Source: Chromobacterium sp. ATCC 53434 (GTDB lineage Bacteria; Pseudomonadota; Gammaproteobacteria; Burkholderiales; Chromobacteriaceae). From it: DNA of 64,000 nt. Each line of letters starts with the position of its first letter. Position 1 is the first letter of the stretch. The position numbers were made by a program, and so were the translations under genes. Shown here in pieces: positions 26,411 through 35,047 of this stretch. The DNA lies in the NCBI RefSeq assembly GCF_002848345.1, contig NZ_CP025429.1, positions 1,426,001 to 1,490,000 of the forward strand, in the 5' to 3' direction. The notes under the pieces are model-generated. The model had not been told where the DNA came from. It was given only the letters and a program-made list of their open reading frames with translations, and made no database searches.

Positions 26411-27643
26411 TCAGCGCTTGGCCGCGGCGGCGCGTTGCGACTTCACCAGCAGGAAGCGCGAGAAGGCGTCGATGCGGGAGGCGTTGCTGCCATCCTGGAT
26501 GCCGGCGTCGCTCATCATGGTGTAGTAGGCGCCGGGCTGGAACAGGGCGGTGAACAAATAGCCGCTGCGCAGGTAATTGGTGTCCTTGCTGTTGCCGGCG
26601 CCGGTGGTGCCGTTCAGGCGGCCGGCATAGTGGCGGTCGCCCAGGCGCATCACGTCGAGAACGGTGTTGGCGATCGGCGCCAGCTGCGCGGCTTTCAGGC
26701 CGTAGCGTCCGCTTTGATACAGGCGGTACAGGCCGGCGCTGTCCAGGCTGCCGTGGCTGTTGTCCTCGCCGGAGGTGTCGGGCAGGGTGTAGCCCCAGTC
26801 ATAGGCCGGGCGGCCGGCCTTGTCGGTGTAGCGGGTGAAGCCGGACTGGAGGAACCAGTCGAGGTTGGCCTGCAGGATCTGGTCGTAGCGTTTGACGCGG
26901 GCCGGATCGTCCTTCAGCAGCTCGTGCGCCTGGGCCAGGTTGAGGAAGCCGTAGCCGAACATCATCTGCTGGTTCCACGGCACCGGTTGGCCGGCTTTGT
27001 ACGGCGCGTTGGCGGCGAAGTACAGGCGGTTGCCGTCGGTCAGCTTGATCAGCGATTTCAGGATGTGCTGGTCAACCGTCTTGTCGGCTTCGGAGAGATA
27101 GGTCTTGGCGCGTTGCAGATAGGTGGCGCCGAAGCGGAAGGGGTCGCCGCCGGCCACTTTCTGATTGTAAACCGCCGTGGTTTTCAAGATCTGGCGGGCG
27201 CAGCTGCCCAGATGGCCCACCGGGTCGCCCTGTTCGCCACCGGTCTGGATCGGGCTGACGTCCGGCTTGTTCGGCCATACCGGGTCGACGCGGCCGGTCC
27301 AGATCACGCGTTGGCCATTCGGGGCCGGCTGGATGTCATTGCGCTCCGACAGCAGCGCGTCGCAGAAGGACACCATCTTGTCCAGCAGCGGCTGGCTCGG
27401 CGCGATGTCGTAGACCAGGGCCATCGCTTTCAGGTTTTCGCCGCTGCGGCCTTGCGCCCATTCGTTGTCGACGTTGGAGGCGCCCGGCTGCAGCCCCTGC
27501 GCGAAATCGACGAAGGACTGGATTTCGTTTCGGGTGACCGGTCCGTCCAGGCTGTCCACGGTCATCGCGGCCGCCTGCGCGTTGGCGCAGGCGAGGGGCA
27601 GGCTCAGCATCAGGGTGAGGCGCAGCAGGGTCTTCGGTTTCAT
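26411..27643 (-). CDS. Exported protein, possible alpha/alpha-barrel carbohydrate enzyme
   Basis: A 410-residue protein with a signal peptide (LLRLTLMLSLPLACANAQAAA). The mature part alternates amphipathic helices and aromatic loops (FGYGFLNLAQAHELL, then AYDWGYTLPDTSGEDNSHGSLD and FTALFQPGAYYTMM), a pattern of six-hairpin alpha/alpha-barrel glycosidases and polysaccharide lyases. The EDNSHGSLD segment could be an active-site loop. I cannot assign a family. ATG 27643 is preferred to 27658 because the hydrophobic signal begins right after it. A terminator follows; no operon partner. Confidence 0.55.
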   Translation of the reverse strand: MKPKTLLRLTLMLSLPLACANAQAAAMTVDSLDGPVTRNEIQSFVDFAQGLQPGASNVDNEWAQGRSGENLKAMALVYDIAPSQPLLDKMVSFCDALLSERNDIQPAPNGQRVIWTGRVDPVWPNKPDVSPIQTGGEQGDPVGHLGSCARQILKTTAVYNQKVAGGDPFRFGATYLQRAKTYLSEADKTVDQHILKSLIKLTDGNRLYFAANAPYKAGQPVPWNQQMMFGYGFLNLAQAHELLKDDPARVKRYDQILQANLDWFLQSGFTRYTDKAGRPAYDWGYTLPDTSGEDNSHGSLDSAGLYRLYQSGRYGLKAAQLAPIANTVLDVMRLGDRHYAGRLNGTTGAGNSKDTNYLRSGYLFTALFQPGAYYTMMSDAGIQDGSNASRIDAFSRFLLVKSQRAAAAKR

Positions 27644-27772
27644 CGTCGGCTCTTTCATCCGGAAATAGACAGGGCGAGCAGCATCTTGCAATGCTTTTGC
27701 GCGCCTGAATATTCTATTTGAATTATTGGCGGCGCGGGCGATGGACTGCGCGCGACAGCGGCGCCGACAGGC

Positions 27773-28567
27773 TCAGATTTCTTGCTTGCGCATCCTGTCG
27801 CATACATGCCGGATCAAGTGATGGGCGATGGAGATGCCCGACGGCAGTTGCGGCAGCGCGTCGATATCGAACCAGCCGGCATCCTCGATTTCGCCGGCCT
27901 GCGGCGTGATCTCGCCGCCGTCGTATTCGGCGGTGAAGGCCAGCATCAGCGAGTGGGGGAAGGGCCAGGACTGCGAGAAGGCGTAGCGCAGGTTTTTCAC
28001 CTTGATGCCCACCTCTTCCCAGGTCTCGCGATGCACGCACTCCTCCAGCGTCTCGCCGGGCTCGACGAAACCGGCCAGCGCGCTGTACATGCCGGGGGTG
28101 AAATGCGGGCTGCGCGCCAGCAGCAGTTGGCGGCCGCGGCTAACCAGCACCATCATCGCCGGCGAGATGCGCGGGTAGTAGACCTGGCCGCAACTGGGAC
28201 AGTGCCGGCCCAGCTGGTCGCCGCCGACGATCAGCGGGGTGGCGCAATGGCCGCAGAAGCGGTGGCTGCGCAGAAACTGGCGCAGCTGGGCGGCGCGCGC
28301 CGCGGCCGGAATCTGCCCGGCCGGCAGCGTCGCCAGCGCCGGTCGCAGCGCCAGCCATTCGCCGTCCCGCGGGGGCTCGCCGACCAGTTCGGCGAGAAAC
28401 AGATTGCGTTCTTCGTGGATGCCGAGAAAGCGCTGGCCGGTCAGCGCGCAGCCGGCCGGCGGCAAGGACGGCAACTCGCCGTCCAGCAGCCACAGCCGGC
28501 TGCCGTCGAAAACGCACCAGCGCGCGGGCAGTTCCGGCGCTGCTTGTTGCGGAAGTTCAAAAGGCAT
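27773..28567 (-). CDS. nudC: NAD(+) diphosphatase / NAD-capped RNA decapping hydrolase
   Basis: A 264-residue Nudix enzyme that cleaves NADH and removes NAD caps from RNA. A C4 zinc site is formed by Cys105, Cys108, Cys123 and Cys126 (FCGHC and HCPSCG). The Nudix box spans about 166-188 (GFVEPGETLEECVHRETWEEVG), and the NudC signature SQSWPFPHS follows at 198-206, with Ser in place of the usual Pro. The start at 28567 gives the family length. The ybdK gene ends 26 bases upstream. Confidence 0.95.
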   Translation of the reverse strand: MPFELPQQAAPELPARWCVFDGSRLWLLDGELPSLPPAGCALTGQRFLGIHEERNLFLAELVGEPPRDGEWLALRPALATLPAGQIPAAARAAQLRQFLRSHRFCGHCATPLIVGGDQLGRHCPSCGQVYYPRISPAMMVLVSRGRQLLLARSPHFTPGMYSALAGFVEPGETLEECVHRETWEEVGIKVKNLRYAFSQSWPFPHSLMLAFTAEYDGGEITPQAGEIEDAGWFDIDALPQLPSGISIAHHLIRHVCDRMRKQEI

Positions 28568-28593
28568 GATGCGACAGGCATGGTGGGAAGCGC

Positions 28594-29727
28594 TCAGTTT
28601 ACGCCGACTCCCGCCGGCGCGTACATCCAGTGTTCGCTCTGGCGCCGCACCACCTCGTTGAGCGAGCCGCTCTGCTCGTGGATCTGGCGCAGCCAGCGGC
28701 TGTCGCTGTGGCATTTGAGCGCCCGCTGCCGCAGCGCGGCCAGCTGGCTCTGGCTGTTCAGCGCCTCGGCGTGCGGCTCCAGCGCGCGCAGCGTCTCCAG
28801 CAAGTCTTCCTGCAGGCCCTGCTGCTGATTCGAGCGGGCGTCGACCAGCACGCCGTCGAAGCCGAAGCGGCAGGCCTGGAAGCGGTTGTAGCTGTAGGTC
28901 AGATACGGTTCGGCGCTGATGTCGGACCATTCCTCGGCGAAGCAGCGCCGCGCCAGCATCTGGGCGTAGGCGGCCAGCAGCACCGGCGTCTCTATCGACA
29001 GCGGGGTGTCGCAGATGCGGATTTCCACGGTGCCGTATTCCGGCTTCGGACGGATGTCCCAGTAGAAGTCCTTCATGCTGGCGACGATGCGCAGCGACTC
29101 CATCCGCTCGAAATAACCGTTGAACGCCTGCCAGCTGTCCACCAGCGGCATGCAGCCGGACAGCGGGAAGGCGTTGACGCTGGTCAGCCGCGAAGTCTGG
29201 AACGAGGTGTCCACGCCCTGGTAGAACGGCGACGACGCCGACAGCGCGATGAAGTGGGGAATGTAGCGCGCCAGGTAGTGGGTGAGCCGCACGGCGGCGT
29301 CGCCGTCCGGACAGCCGATGTGGATGTGCTGGCCGTAGACGGTGAACTGCTTGGCCAGATAGCCGTACAGCTCCGATACCAGCTGGTAGCGCTCCTTCGG
29401 ATAGATGCGCTGGTCGTCCCAGTGCTGAAACGGGTGGGCGCCGCCGCCGGCCAGACCCAGATTCAGCTTGTGCGCGCCGTCCACCAGCAGCTTGCGTATC
29501 GCCAGCAGCTCTTCCAGCATCGCGTTGACGTCGCTGTGGACAGCGGTGCCTATCTCTATCATGCCCTGGGTGATTTCCGGCTTGATGTCGAAGCCGTGCG
29601 GCTTGCGGTTGATCTGCAGCAGCAGGTCGTCGGAGCCGCGCGTCAGATTGTAGTCGCGGCGGTTCAATATCATCAGTTCCAGCTCCACGCCCAGGGTGAG
29701 CGGCTGGCTTTGGCTGAATTCAAGCAT
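28594..29727 (-). CDS. YbdK-type carboxylate-amine ligase (GCS2 family)
   Basis: A 377-residue ATP-grasp-like ligase of the glutamate-cysteine ligase 2 family. The N terminus LTLGVELELMILN carries metal-binding glutamates, IKPEITQGMIEIGT follows, and YGQHIHIGCP and YGTVEIRICDTP are the conserved core motifs. E. coli YbdK has weak glutamate-cysteine ligase activity and its physiological role is unsettled. Its start overlaps the end of the antiporter gene by eight bases, so the two are co-translated. Confidence 0.88.
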   Translation of the reverse strand: MLEFSQSQPLTLGVELELMILNRRDYNLTRGSDDLLLQINRKPHGFDIKPEITQGMIEIGTAVHSDVNAMLEELLAIRKLLVDGAHKLNLGLAGGGAHPFQHWDDQRIYPKERYQLVSELYGYLAKQFTVYGQHIHIGCPDGDAAVRLTHYLARYIPHFIALSASSPFYQGVDTSFQTSRLTSVNAFPLSGCMPLVDSWQAFNGYFERMESLRIVASMKDFYWDIRPKPEYGTVEIRICDTPLSIETPVLLAAYAQMLARRCFAEEWSDISAEPYLTYSYNRFQACRFGFDGVLVDARSNQQQGLQEDLLETLRALEPHAEALNSQSQLAALRQRALKCHSDSRWLRQIHEQSGSLNEVVRRQSEHWMYAPAGVGVN

Positions 29728-30925
29728 GGCTGGCTCCTGCGGTTTCGCCGGCCAGGCGCAGCGCCAGCCGGGTGAGGAAGGGGGCGGCGATCTCGTTGAT
29801 CATAAGCGCGGCCATCAGCGCCGCGCTGAAGCTGGTGGCCGCCGTGCCCAGCGACACCATGCCCAGGCCCAGCAACAGCGCCGAGCCGCTGTTCAGCGGG
29901 CTGAGCGCCAGCCCGAGCAAGGCCCCCTGCTTGCGCGACAGGCCGTTGGCGCGCGCCGCCAGCCACCAGACCAGCATGCCGATGCCGCCGCGCAGCAGCA
30001 GGCACAGCAGCGCCAGCTGCCAGTGCGAGGCCAGCGCCTGCGGCGACAGATAGGCGCCGGCGGCGACGAAGAAGGCGACGGTGAACACATGGTTCAGCGA
30101 CAGGATGCCCGGTTCGCTGACGGTATAGCCGTGGCGCAGCGTGCGGGTGCTCATGCCGGCGACCAGCAAGGCCAGCAGCGCCAACAGCGCCAGCATGTCG
30201 GCCAGGCCGACGACGAGGGCGATCAGGCCGAACAGCAGCACGCGCTGCGCCTCGCGCTGGTGGCCGCCCAGCCAGCGGTTCAGCAGGGTGGTGACGAGGC
30301 CGGCGGCCAGACCCAGGGCCACCGAGCCCAGGATCAGCCAGCCCGGCAGCAGAATGCCTTCCTCAACCGTGTGATTGGCCGACAGATGGCTGTAGGACAG
30401 CGCCAGCGCGAAACCTATCATCGCCAGCACGCTGGACAGCGCGGTGGCGGTCAGCAGCCGTTCGCTGACCTGGCCGTCGGCGCGCGATTCGCGGACGATC
30501 TCCAACACCACGATGGGCGAGGTGGCCATGCCGAGCGCCGCCAGCATCAGGCTGGCCGGCGCGCCGAAGCCGCTGCCGTTCAGCAGCGCGTACAGCGCGG
30601 CGAACACCAGCAGGCAGTAGAGCAGGGCGGTGGCCAGCAGTGTCTTCTCCACCCGCAGCCAGCGCAGGTCGACGCGGCGGCCTGCCTCGAACAGCGCGAT
30701 GCCCAGCGCCAGCTGCACGAAGATCGAGGCCTCGTTCAGCAATTGCTGGTTCAGCAGATTGAGGCTGTAGGGGCCGATGATCAGGCCGGTGACGATGTAG
30801 CCGGTGATGGCGGGCAGGCGGGCGACGCGCACCGCGATCTGGCCGCCTATCACGCCCAGGGCCAGCAGAATGCCGAACGCCGCGAGCGGGTTCAGCATCA
30901 GCTCGTGCCAGATTGGAACGGTCAT
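29720..30925 (-). CDS. Monovalent cation:proton antiporter (CPA2/KefB-like membrane domain)
   Basis: A 401-residue protein of about twelve hydrophobic helices. The first helices contain RLPAITGYIVTGLIIGPY, the conserved CPA2 opening, and ALGMATSPIVVLEIVRES fits the ion-binding helix. There is no TrkA-N domain, unlike full KefB/KefC, so it may be a Na+/H+ or K+/H+ exchanger without nucleotide or glutathione gating. Overlap with the ybdK-type ligase gene is interesting because Kef channels respond to glutathione, but this link is speculative. Confidence 0.85.
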   Translation of the reverse strand: MTVPIWHELMLNPLAAFGILLALGVIGGQIAVRVARLPAITGYIVTGLIIGPYSLNLLNQQLLNEASIFVQLALGIALFEAGRRVDLRWLRVEKTLLATALLYCLLVFAALYALLNGSGFGAPASLMLAALGMATSPIVVLEIVRESRADGQVSERLLTATALSSVLAMIGFALALSYSHLSANHTVEEGILLPGWLILGSVALGLAAGLVTTLLNRWLGGHQREAQRVLLFGLIALVVGLADMLALLALLALLVAGMSTRTLRHGYTVSEPGILSLNHVFTVAFFVAAGAYLSPQALASHWQLALLCLLLRGGIGMLVWWLAARANGLSRKQGALLGLALSPLNSGSALLLGLGMVSLGTAATSFSAALMAALMINEIAAPFLTRLALRLAGETAGASHA

Positions 30926-30989
30926 GCGTTTCTCCTGAAGGTTCGGGCGCGGTGGGCATTGAATTGCGCCGTGGCGCCCAAAGGTATCT

Positions 30990-31829
30990 ATGACTGACGC
31001 GATTCAAGGCCAAGAGTTCATGCTGCTAGACTGGATGCGCCGCCTGGGCGGCAAGCGCGCGCCGCCCGCGCTGCTGGAAAAACTGCGGCGCGAGGCCGCC
31101 GTCATGCCATTGTTGCAAGGGCTGTCCGCCGACGAAAGCGGCCGCCTGGTTCAACTGGCCGGACGGCTGTTGCTGGACAAGGCCGTCACCGGCCTGGAGG
31201 GCATGGCGGTGGACGACGCCATGCGCTGCCGGCTGGCCCTGCAACTGGCGCTGCCGGGCATGAATCTGGGCCTGGCGGCCTACGGCAACTGGCGCGAGGC
31301 GGTGCTGTACCCGGCGCCGTTCGTCGTGCGCAGCCGCTGGCAGGACGGCATGGGCCTGACCCATGAGGGCGAGCAGGTGCTGATAGGCCAGGCGCATTAC
31401 CAGGGGCCGCTGGTCTTGTCGTGGCCGGATGTCGAGGAGTCGCCGCTGTTGGACGGCTGGAACGTGGTGCTGCACGAGATCGCCCACCAGTTCGACATGC
31501 TGGACGGGCCGGCCAATGGCGCGCCGCCGTTGCACAAGGGCATGGACCGCAAGGTGTGGAGCCGGGCCTGGAGCCAGGCCTACCGGCAGTTCTGCCGCGA
31601 GGTGGATCGCGGCGTGGAGGGGTGGCTGGACCCGTATGCCAGCGAGAGTCCGGCCGAGTTCTTCGCGGTGCTCAGCGAGGCCTTTTTTGAAATCCCGCAC
31701 CAGATGACGCGGGATTATCCGGAATTGTACCGCCAACTGACGCTGTTCTATCGGCAGGACCCGGCGCTCAGGCTGCCGCCGGTGGCGGAGGACGGCCTGT
31801 TGCCGCCCCCGCCGGCGCCTCAGCCCTGA
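30990..31829 (+). CDS. mtfA: Zinc-dependent peptidase MtfA
   Basis: A 279-residue protein with the gluzincin motif HEIAHQFD (His162, Glu163, His166) and a downstream Glu region (ESPAEFFAVLSEAFFE) giving the third zinc ligand. In E. coli MtfA binds the glucose repressor Mlc and modulates ptsG; it also has aminopeptidase activity. ATG 30990 follows AAAGG at five bases; ATG 31020 is an alternative that removes ten residues. The gene overlaps the convergent MFS gene by ten bases. Confidence 0.88.
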   Translation: MTDAIQGQEFMLLDWMRRLGGKRAPPALLEKLRREAAVMPLLQGLSADESGRLVQLAGRLLLDKAVTGLEGMAVDDAMRCRLALQLALPGMNLGLAAYGNWREAVLYPAPFVVRSRWQDGMGLTHEGEQVLIGQAHYQGPLVLSWPDVEESPLLDGWNVVLHEIAHQFDMLDGPANGAPPLHKGMDRKVWSRAWSQAYRQFCREVDRGVEGWLDPYASESPAEFFAVLSEAFFEIPHQMTRDYPELYRQLTLFYRQDPALRLPPVAEDGLLPPPPAPQP

Positions 31830-33133
31830 GCCAGCAGCGCCTTTTCCCTTCTGTCCTGCAGCAGCAGCCAGCTGCCGACGCCGATGCCGATCAGGCATTG
31901 CAGCAGCAGATAGTAGGCCGGCGCCAGCGCGTCGTACTTCAGCCACCAGGACAGCAGCACCGGCGTCAGGCCGCCGGCGAAGGCGTAGGCGACATTGTAG
32001 GAGAACGACAGGCCGGAGAAGCGCACCGCCGCCGGAAAGGCGCGCACCATCACCAGCGGCACCGCGCCGACGATGCCGACGCAAAAGCCCAGCAGCGTGT
32101 ACAGCGGATAGAGCTGGCTGCTGTCCACCGCCATCGTGGTGTAGAAGGTGTAGCTGGCGGCGCCGAGCAGCAGGCTGCCGCCGAGGAAGGTCAGGCCGCT
32201 GCCGATGCGGTCGGACAGCACGCCGGCTACCAGGCAGCCGCCGGTCAGCGCGACGATGGCCAGGCTGTTGGCGCGCAGCGAGTCCACCGGCAGGATGTTG
32301 AATTGCTTTTGCAGATAGGCCGGCGCCATCAGGATGGTCACGACGATGGCGATGGCCAGGAACCAGGTGGCGAACATCGACAGCGCCACGCCGGTCTTGT
32401 GTTTTTTCAACACCGTCTTCAGCGGCATTTCGTCGGCCAGCGCCTTGCGCGCCTTCAATTCGGCGAATACCGGCGTTTCGTGCAGCCATTGCCGCAACTG
32501 CATCGCCACCAGGCCGAACACGCCGCCGATCAGGAAGGGCAGCCGCCAGGCCCAGTCGGCGATCTGCTGCGCGCTGAAGGCCAGATTGATGGCGGTGGCG
32601 ATCAGCGAGCCGAGCAGGATGCCGGCGGTCAGGCCGGAGGTGATCGCGCTGCAGGCGAGGCCGGTATGGCGCGCCGGCGCGTGCTCGGCGACGAAGACCC
32701 AGGCGCCCGGCACCTCGCCGCCTATCGCCGCACCCTGCAGGATGCGCAGCGCCAGCAACAGCAGCGGCGCGGCCATGCCGATGTCGGCGTAGGTCGGCAG
32801 CATGCCCATCGCCAGCGTCGGCAGCGCCATCAGCACGATGCTCAGCGTGAACATGCGCTTGCGGCCCATCAGGTCGCCGAAGTGGGCCATCACGACGCCG
32901 CCCAGCGGCCGCGCCAGATAGCCGGCGGCGAAAATGCCGAAAGTCTGCAGCTGGCTCAGCCAGTCCGGCATGGTCGGCGGAAAGAACAGCTTGCCCAGGG
33001 CTACGGCGAAGAAGACGAAGATGATGAAGTCGTAGAATTCCAGCGCGCCGCCCAGCGCGGCCAGCAGCAGGGTCTTGCAATCCTGGCGGTCGAGCGGGCG
33101 CGTGGCGTGCGGCGAGAGGGGGCGGTGGTTCAT
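31820..33133 (-). CDS. MFS transporter, metabolite:H+ symporter (MHS) family
   Basis: A 437-residue, twelve-helix transporter. The loop 2-3 signature appears as RPLGGVVMAHFGDLMGRKR and the ILQGAAIGGEVPGAW helix is typical of MHS carriers such as ProP, ShiA, KgtP and CitA relatives. Substrates are usually organic acids or osmolytes; the exact one cannot be told. The start at 33133 is preferred because upstream residues are not membrane-like. Confidence 0.88.
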   Translation of the reverse strand: MNHRPLSPHATRPLDRQDCKTLLLAALGGALEFYDFIIFVFFAVALGKLFFPPTMPDWLSQLQTFGIFAAGYLARPLGGVVMAHFGDLMGRKRMFTLSIVLMALPTLAMGMLPTYADIGMAAPLLLLALRILQGAAIGGEVPGAWVFVAEHAPARHTGLACSAITSGLTAGILLGSLIATAINLAFSAQQIADWAWRLPFLIGGVFGLVAMQLRQWLHETPVFAELKARKALADEMPLKTVLKKHKTGVALSMFATWFLAIAIVVTILMAPAYLQKQFNILPVDSLRANSLAIVALTGGCLVAGVLSDRIGSGLTFLGGSLLLGAASYTFYTTMAVDSSQLYPLYTLLGFCVGIVGAVPLVMVRAFPAAVRFSGLSFSYNVAYAFAGGLTPVLLSWWLKYDALAPAYYLLLQCLIGIGVGSWLLLQDRREKALLAQG

Positions 33134-33183
33134 GGCGGGGGGCTTTCCTCTATTTGTGCTTGTTTTGTGCTTATGGTTATCGT

Positions 33184-33208
33184 CGGGCCGCATCGTTGCC
33201 GCGGCCCG
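33184..33208 (-). terminator. GC-rich hairpin after the ABC permease operon
   Basis: CGGGCCGC (33184-33191) pairs with GCGGCCCG (33201-33208), a nine-base loop, downstream of the last permease gene. There is no U tract, so it may slow decay rather than terminate transcription. Confidence 0.4.
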
Positions 33209-33262
33209 CGCCAGCCAGATTAAATGAGCCGCCCGGTGTCTGACAATACGACTGGTTCCCGT

Positions 33263-34108
33263 CTACTTGACCGCCCCCTCCATGCCGCGCATGAAGAAGC
33301 GCTGGCACAAGGCGAACACCGCCAGCACCGGCAGTATCGTCAGCACCGCGCCGGCCGCCACCATGCGGGTCGAGGTGGCGAACGCGCCCTTCAGGTACAG
33401 CACCCCGACCGACAGCGGATAGAGCTCCGGCGTCTTCAGCACCACGCTGGGCCAGACATAGACGTTCCACGACCATACCAGCGTGAACACGCCCAGCGTG
33501 GCAAGGTAGGGGCGCGACAGCGGTAGGCAGACCCGCCAGAACAGCTGCCAGTCGCCGGCGCCGTCCATCCGCGCCGCGGCGACGATTTCGTCCGGAATCT
33601 CCTCGAAGGCGTGCTTCATCAAAAAGATGCCGAAGGCGCCGGCCAGCGACGGCAGCACCACGCCCAGCCGGTTGTCGTCCAGCCCCAGCGCGGCGATGGT
33701 GGCGTAATTGCTGATGAAGTTGATCTCGCTGGGCAAGAGCAGCGTGGCGATGACGGCGTAGAACACCGCCTGGCGGCCGGGAAAGCGCAGCTTGGCCAGC
33801 GGGAAGGCCGCCAGCGCCGACACCGCCAGCGTGCCCACCGTGGTCAGGCCGGAAATCCACAGCGAATTCCACAGGAAGCGGCCGACGGGAATGGCGTCCC
33901 ATACCGCGATGAAGTGCCGCCAGCCGGCATCGCGCGGCCACAGCGGCGGCGGAAAGTCGAACACCTGCTCGCCGTCGCCGACGGCGATGCCCAGCGTCCA
34001 CAGAAAGGGATAGCAACAGGCGAAGGACAGGATGGACAGCAGCAGGTAGTTCGGCAGCTGCCGCAGCAGCCGGCGCGGCGCGGCGCGTTTCAGGGCGATG
34101 GCGGTCAT
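33263..34108 (-). CDS. CUT1 sugar ABC permease, MalG/UgpE type
   Basis: A 281-residue inner-membrane protein with six helices. The cytoplasmic EAA loop appears as AAARMDGAGDWQLFWRVCLPLSRP. FPLAKLRFPGRQAVFYAVIATLLLP is typical of the MalG-type partner. It forms the translocation pore with the permease encoded eight bases upstream, fed by the binding protein at 35048-36310. No ATP-binding subunit gene is present, so a shared ATPase of the MsiK type encoded elsewhere is required. A longer reading of this frame to 34633 is antisense overlap with the neighbouring permease and is not real. Confidence 0.9.
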   Translation of the reverse strand: MTAIALKRAAPRRLLRQLPNYLLLSILSFACCYPFLWTLGIAVGDGEQVFDFPPPLWPRDAGWRHFIAVWDAIPVGRFLWNSLWISGLTTVGTLAVSALAAFPLAKLRFPGRQAVFYAVIATLLLPSEINFISNYATIAALGLDDNRLGVVLPSLAGAFGIFLMKHAFEEIPDEIVAAARMDGAGDWQLFWRVCLPLSRPYLATLGVFTLVWSWNVYVWPSVVLKTPELYPLSVGVLYLKGAFATSTRMVAAGAVLTILPVLAVFALCQRFFMRGMEGAVK

Positions 34109-34116
34109 GGCGATCC

Positions 34117-34986
34117 TCAGCGGTGGTCGGCGCGCAGCAGCCGGAAATTCAGCCAGGCCAGCAGCAGGCAGGCGGCGTTCAAAACCAGGCCGGCGGCGCT
34201 GCCGCGGCCGAAGTCCAACTGGTTGAAGCCCTGGTGGAAGGCGTAGTAGAGCACGGTGTAGGTGGAATTCATCGGCGCGCCGCGGGTCATCACCAGCACC
34301 TCCTCGAACGACTTGAGCGCGTCCAGCGTCGAGATCAGGCTGCAGAACAATATGGTGGGCTTCAGCAGCGGCAGCGTGACGCGCCAGAAACGCTGCCAGC
34401 CGCCGGCGCCGTCCAGCCGCGCCGCCTCCTGGACCTCGGCCGGTATCGCCTGCAGGCCGGCCAGGTAGAGCACCATGTAGTAGCCGACGCCGCGCCAGTA
34501 GGTGACGAACATCACCGAGTACAGCGCCAGGTCTTCGTCGCTGAGAAAGCCGATGTCGCGTTCCGGTCCCAGCAGCCGCAGCCAGCGCAGCGCGCCGTTG
34601 ATCACGCCGTAGTCGGCGTACATCCAGCTCCACATGATGCCGACCACCGACACCGTGGTGACCACCGGCAGGTAGAAGGCGGCGCGGAACAGCCGGATGC
34701 CGGGACGCTGTCGGTCCACCAGCGCCGCCAGCGCGATGCCGGACAGCTGGATGGCCGGCACCACCAGCAGGTAGCGCAGCGAGTTCAGCAGCGCTTGCGG
34801 GAAGACCGGGTCGTCCAGCAGGTAGCGGAAATTGTCCAGGCCCACCCAGCGCGGCGGCGACACCAGATCGTAGCGGGTGAAGGCGACATAGCCGCCGAAC
34901 AACAGCGGCCAGAAGGTGAAGACCCCCATCAGCAGCAGCGCGGGGGAGAGGAAGAGCCAGGCATTGCGGGCCGACGATTTCATCAT
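34117..34986 (-). CDS. CUT1 sugar ABC permease, MalF/UgpA type
   Basis: A 289-residue inner-membrane permease with six helices, beginning with WLFLSPALLLMGVFTFWPLLF, a family hallmark. The EAA loop is EAARLDGAGGWQRFWRVTLPLLKP. It pairs with the MalG-type permease. Position between binding protein and second permease is the standard CUT1 order. Substrate inferred from context to be a chito-oligosaccharide or related amino sugar. Confidence 0.9.
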   Translation of the reverse strand: MMKSSARNAWLFLSPALLLMGVFTFWPLLFGGYVAFTRYDLVSPPRWVGLDNFRYLLDDPVFPQALLNSLRYLLVVPAIQLSGIALAALVDRQRPGIRLFRAAFYLPVVTTVSVVGIMWSWMYADYGVINGALRWLRLLGPERDIGFLSDEDLALYSVMFVTYWRGVGYYMVLYLAGLQAIPAEVQEAARLDGAGGWQRFWRVTLPLLKPTILFCSLISTLDALKSFEEVLVMTRGAPMNSTYTVLYYAFHQGFNQLDFGRGSAAGLVLNAACLLLAWLNFRLLRADHR

Positions 34987-35047
34987 GGATATCCTGCGGG
35001 CGGCGCGATGGGAAGCCGCGCCCGCCGCGGCGGGCGCGCGGGCCGGA

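Noticed and set aside
33263..34633. Single long permease frame of 456 codons
   Set aside because: Only the 3' 281 codons are membrane-like; the rest is antisense-free out-of-frame overlap with the MalF-type permease gene. The true start is ATG 34108.
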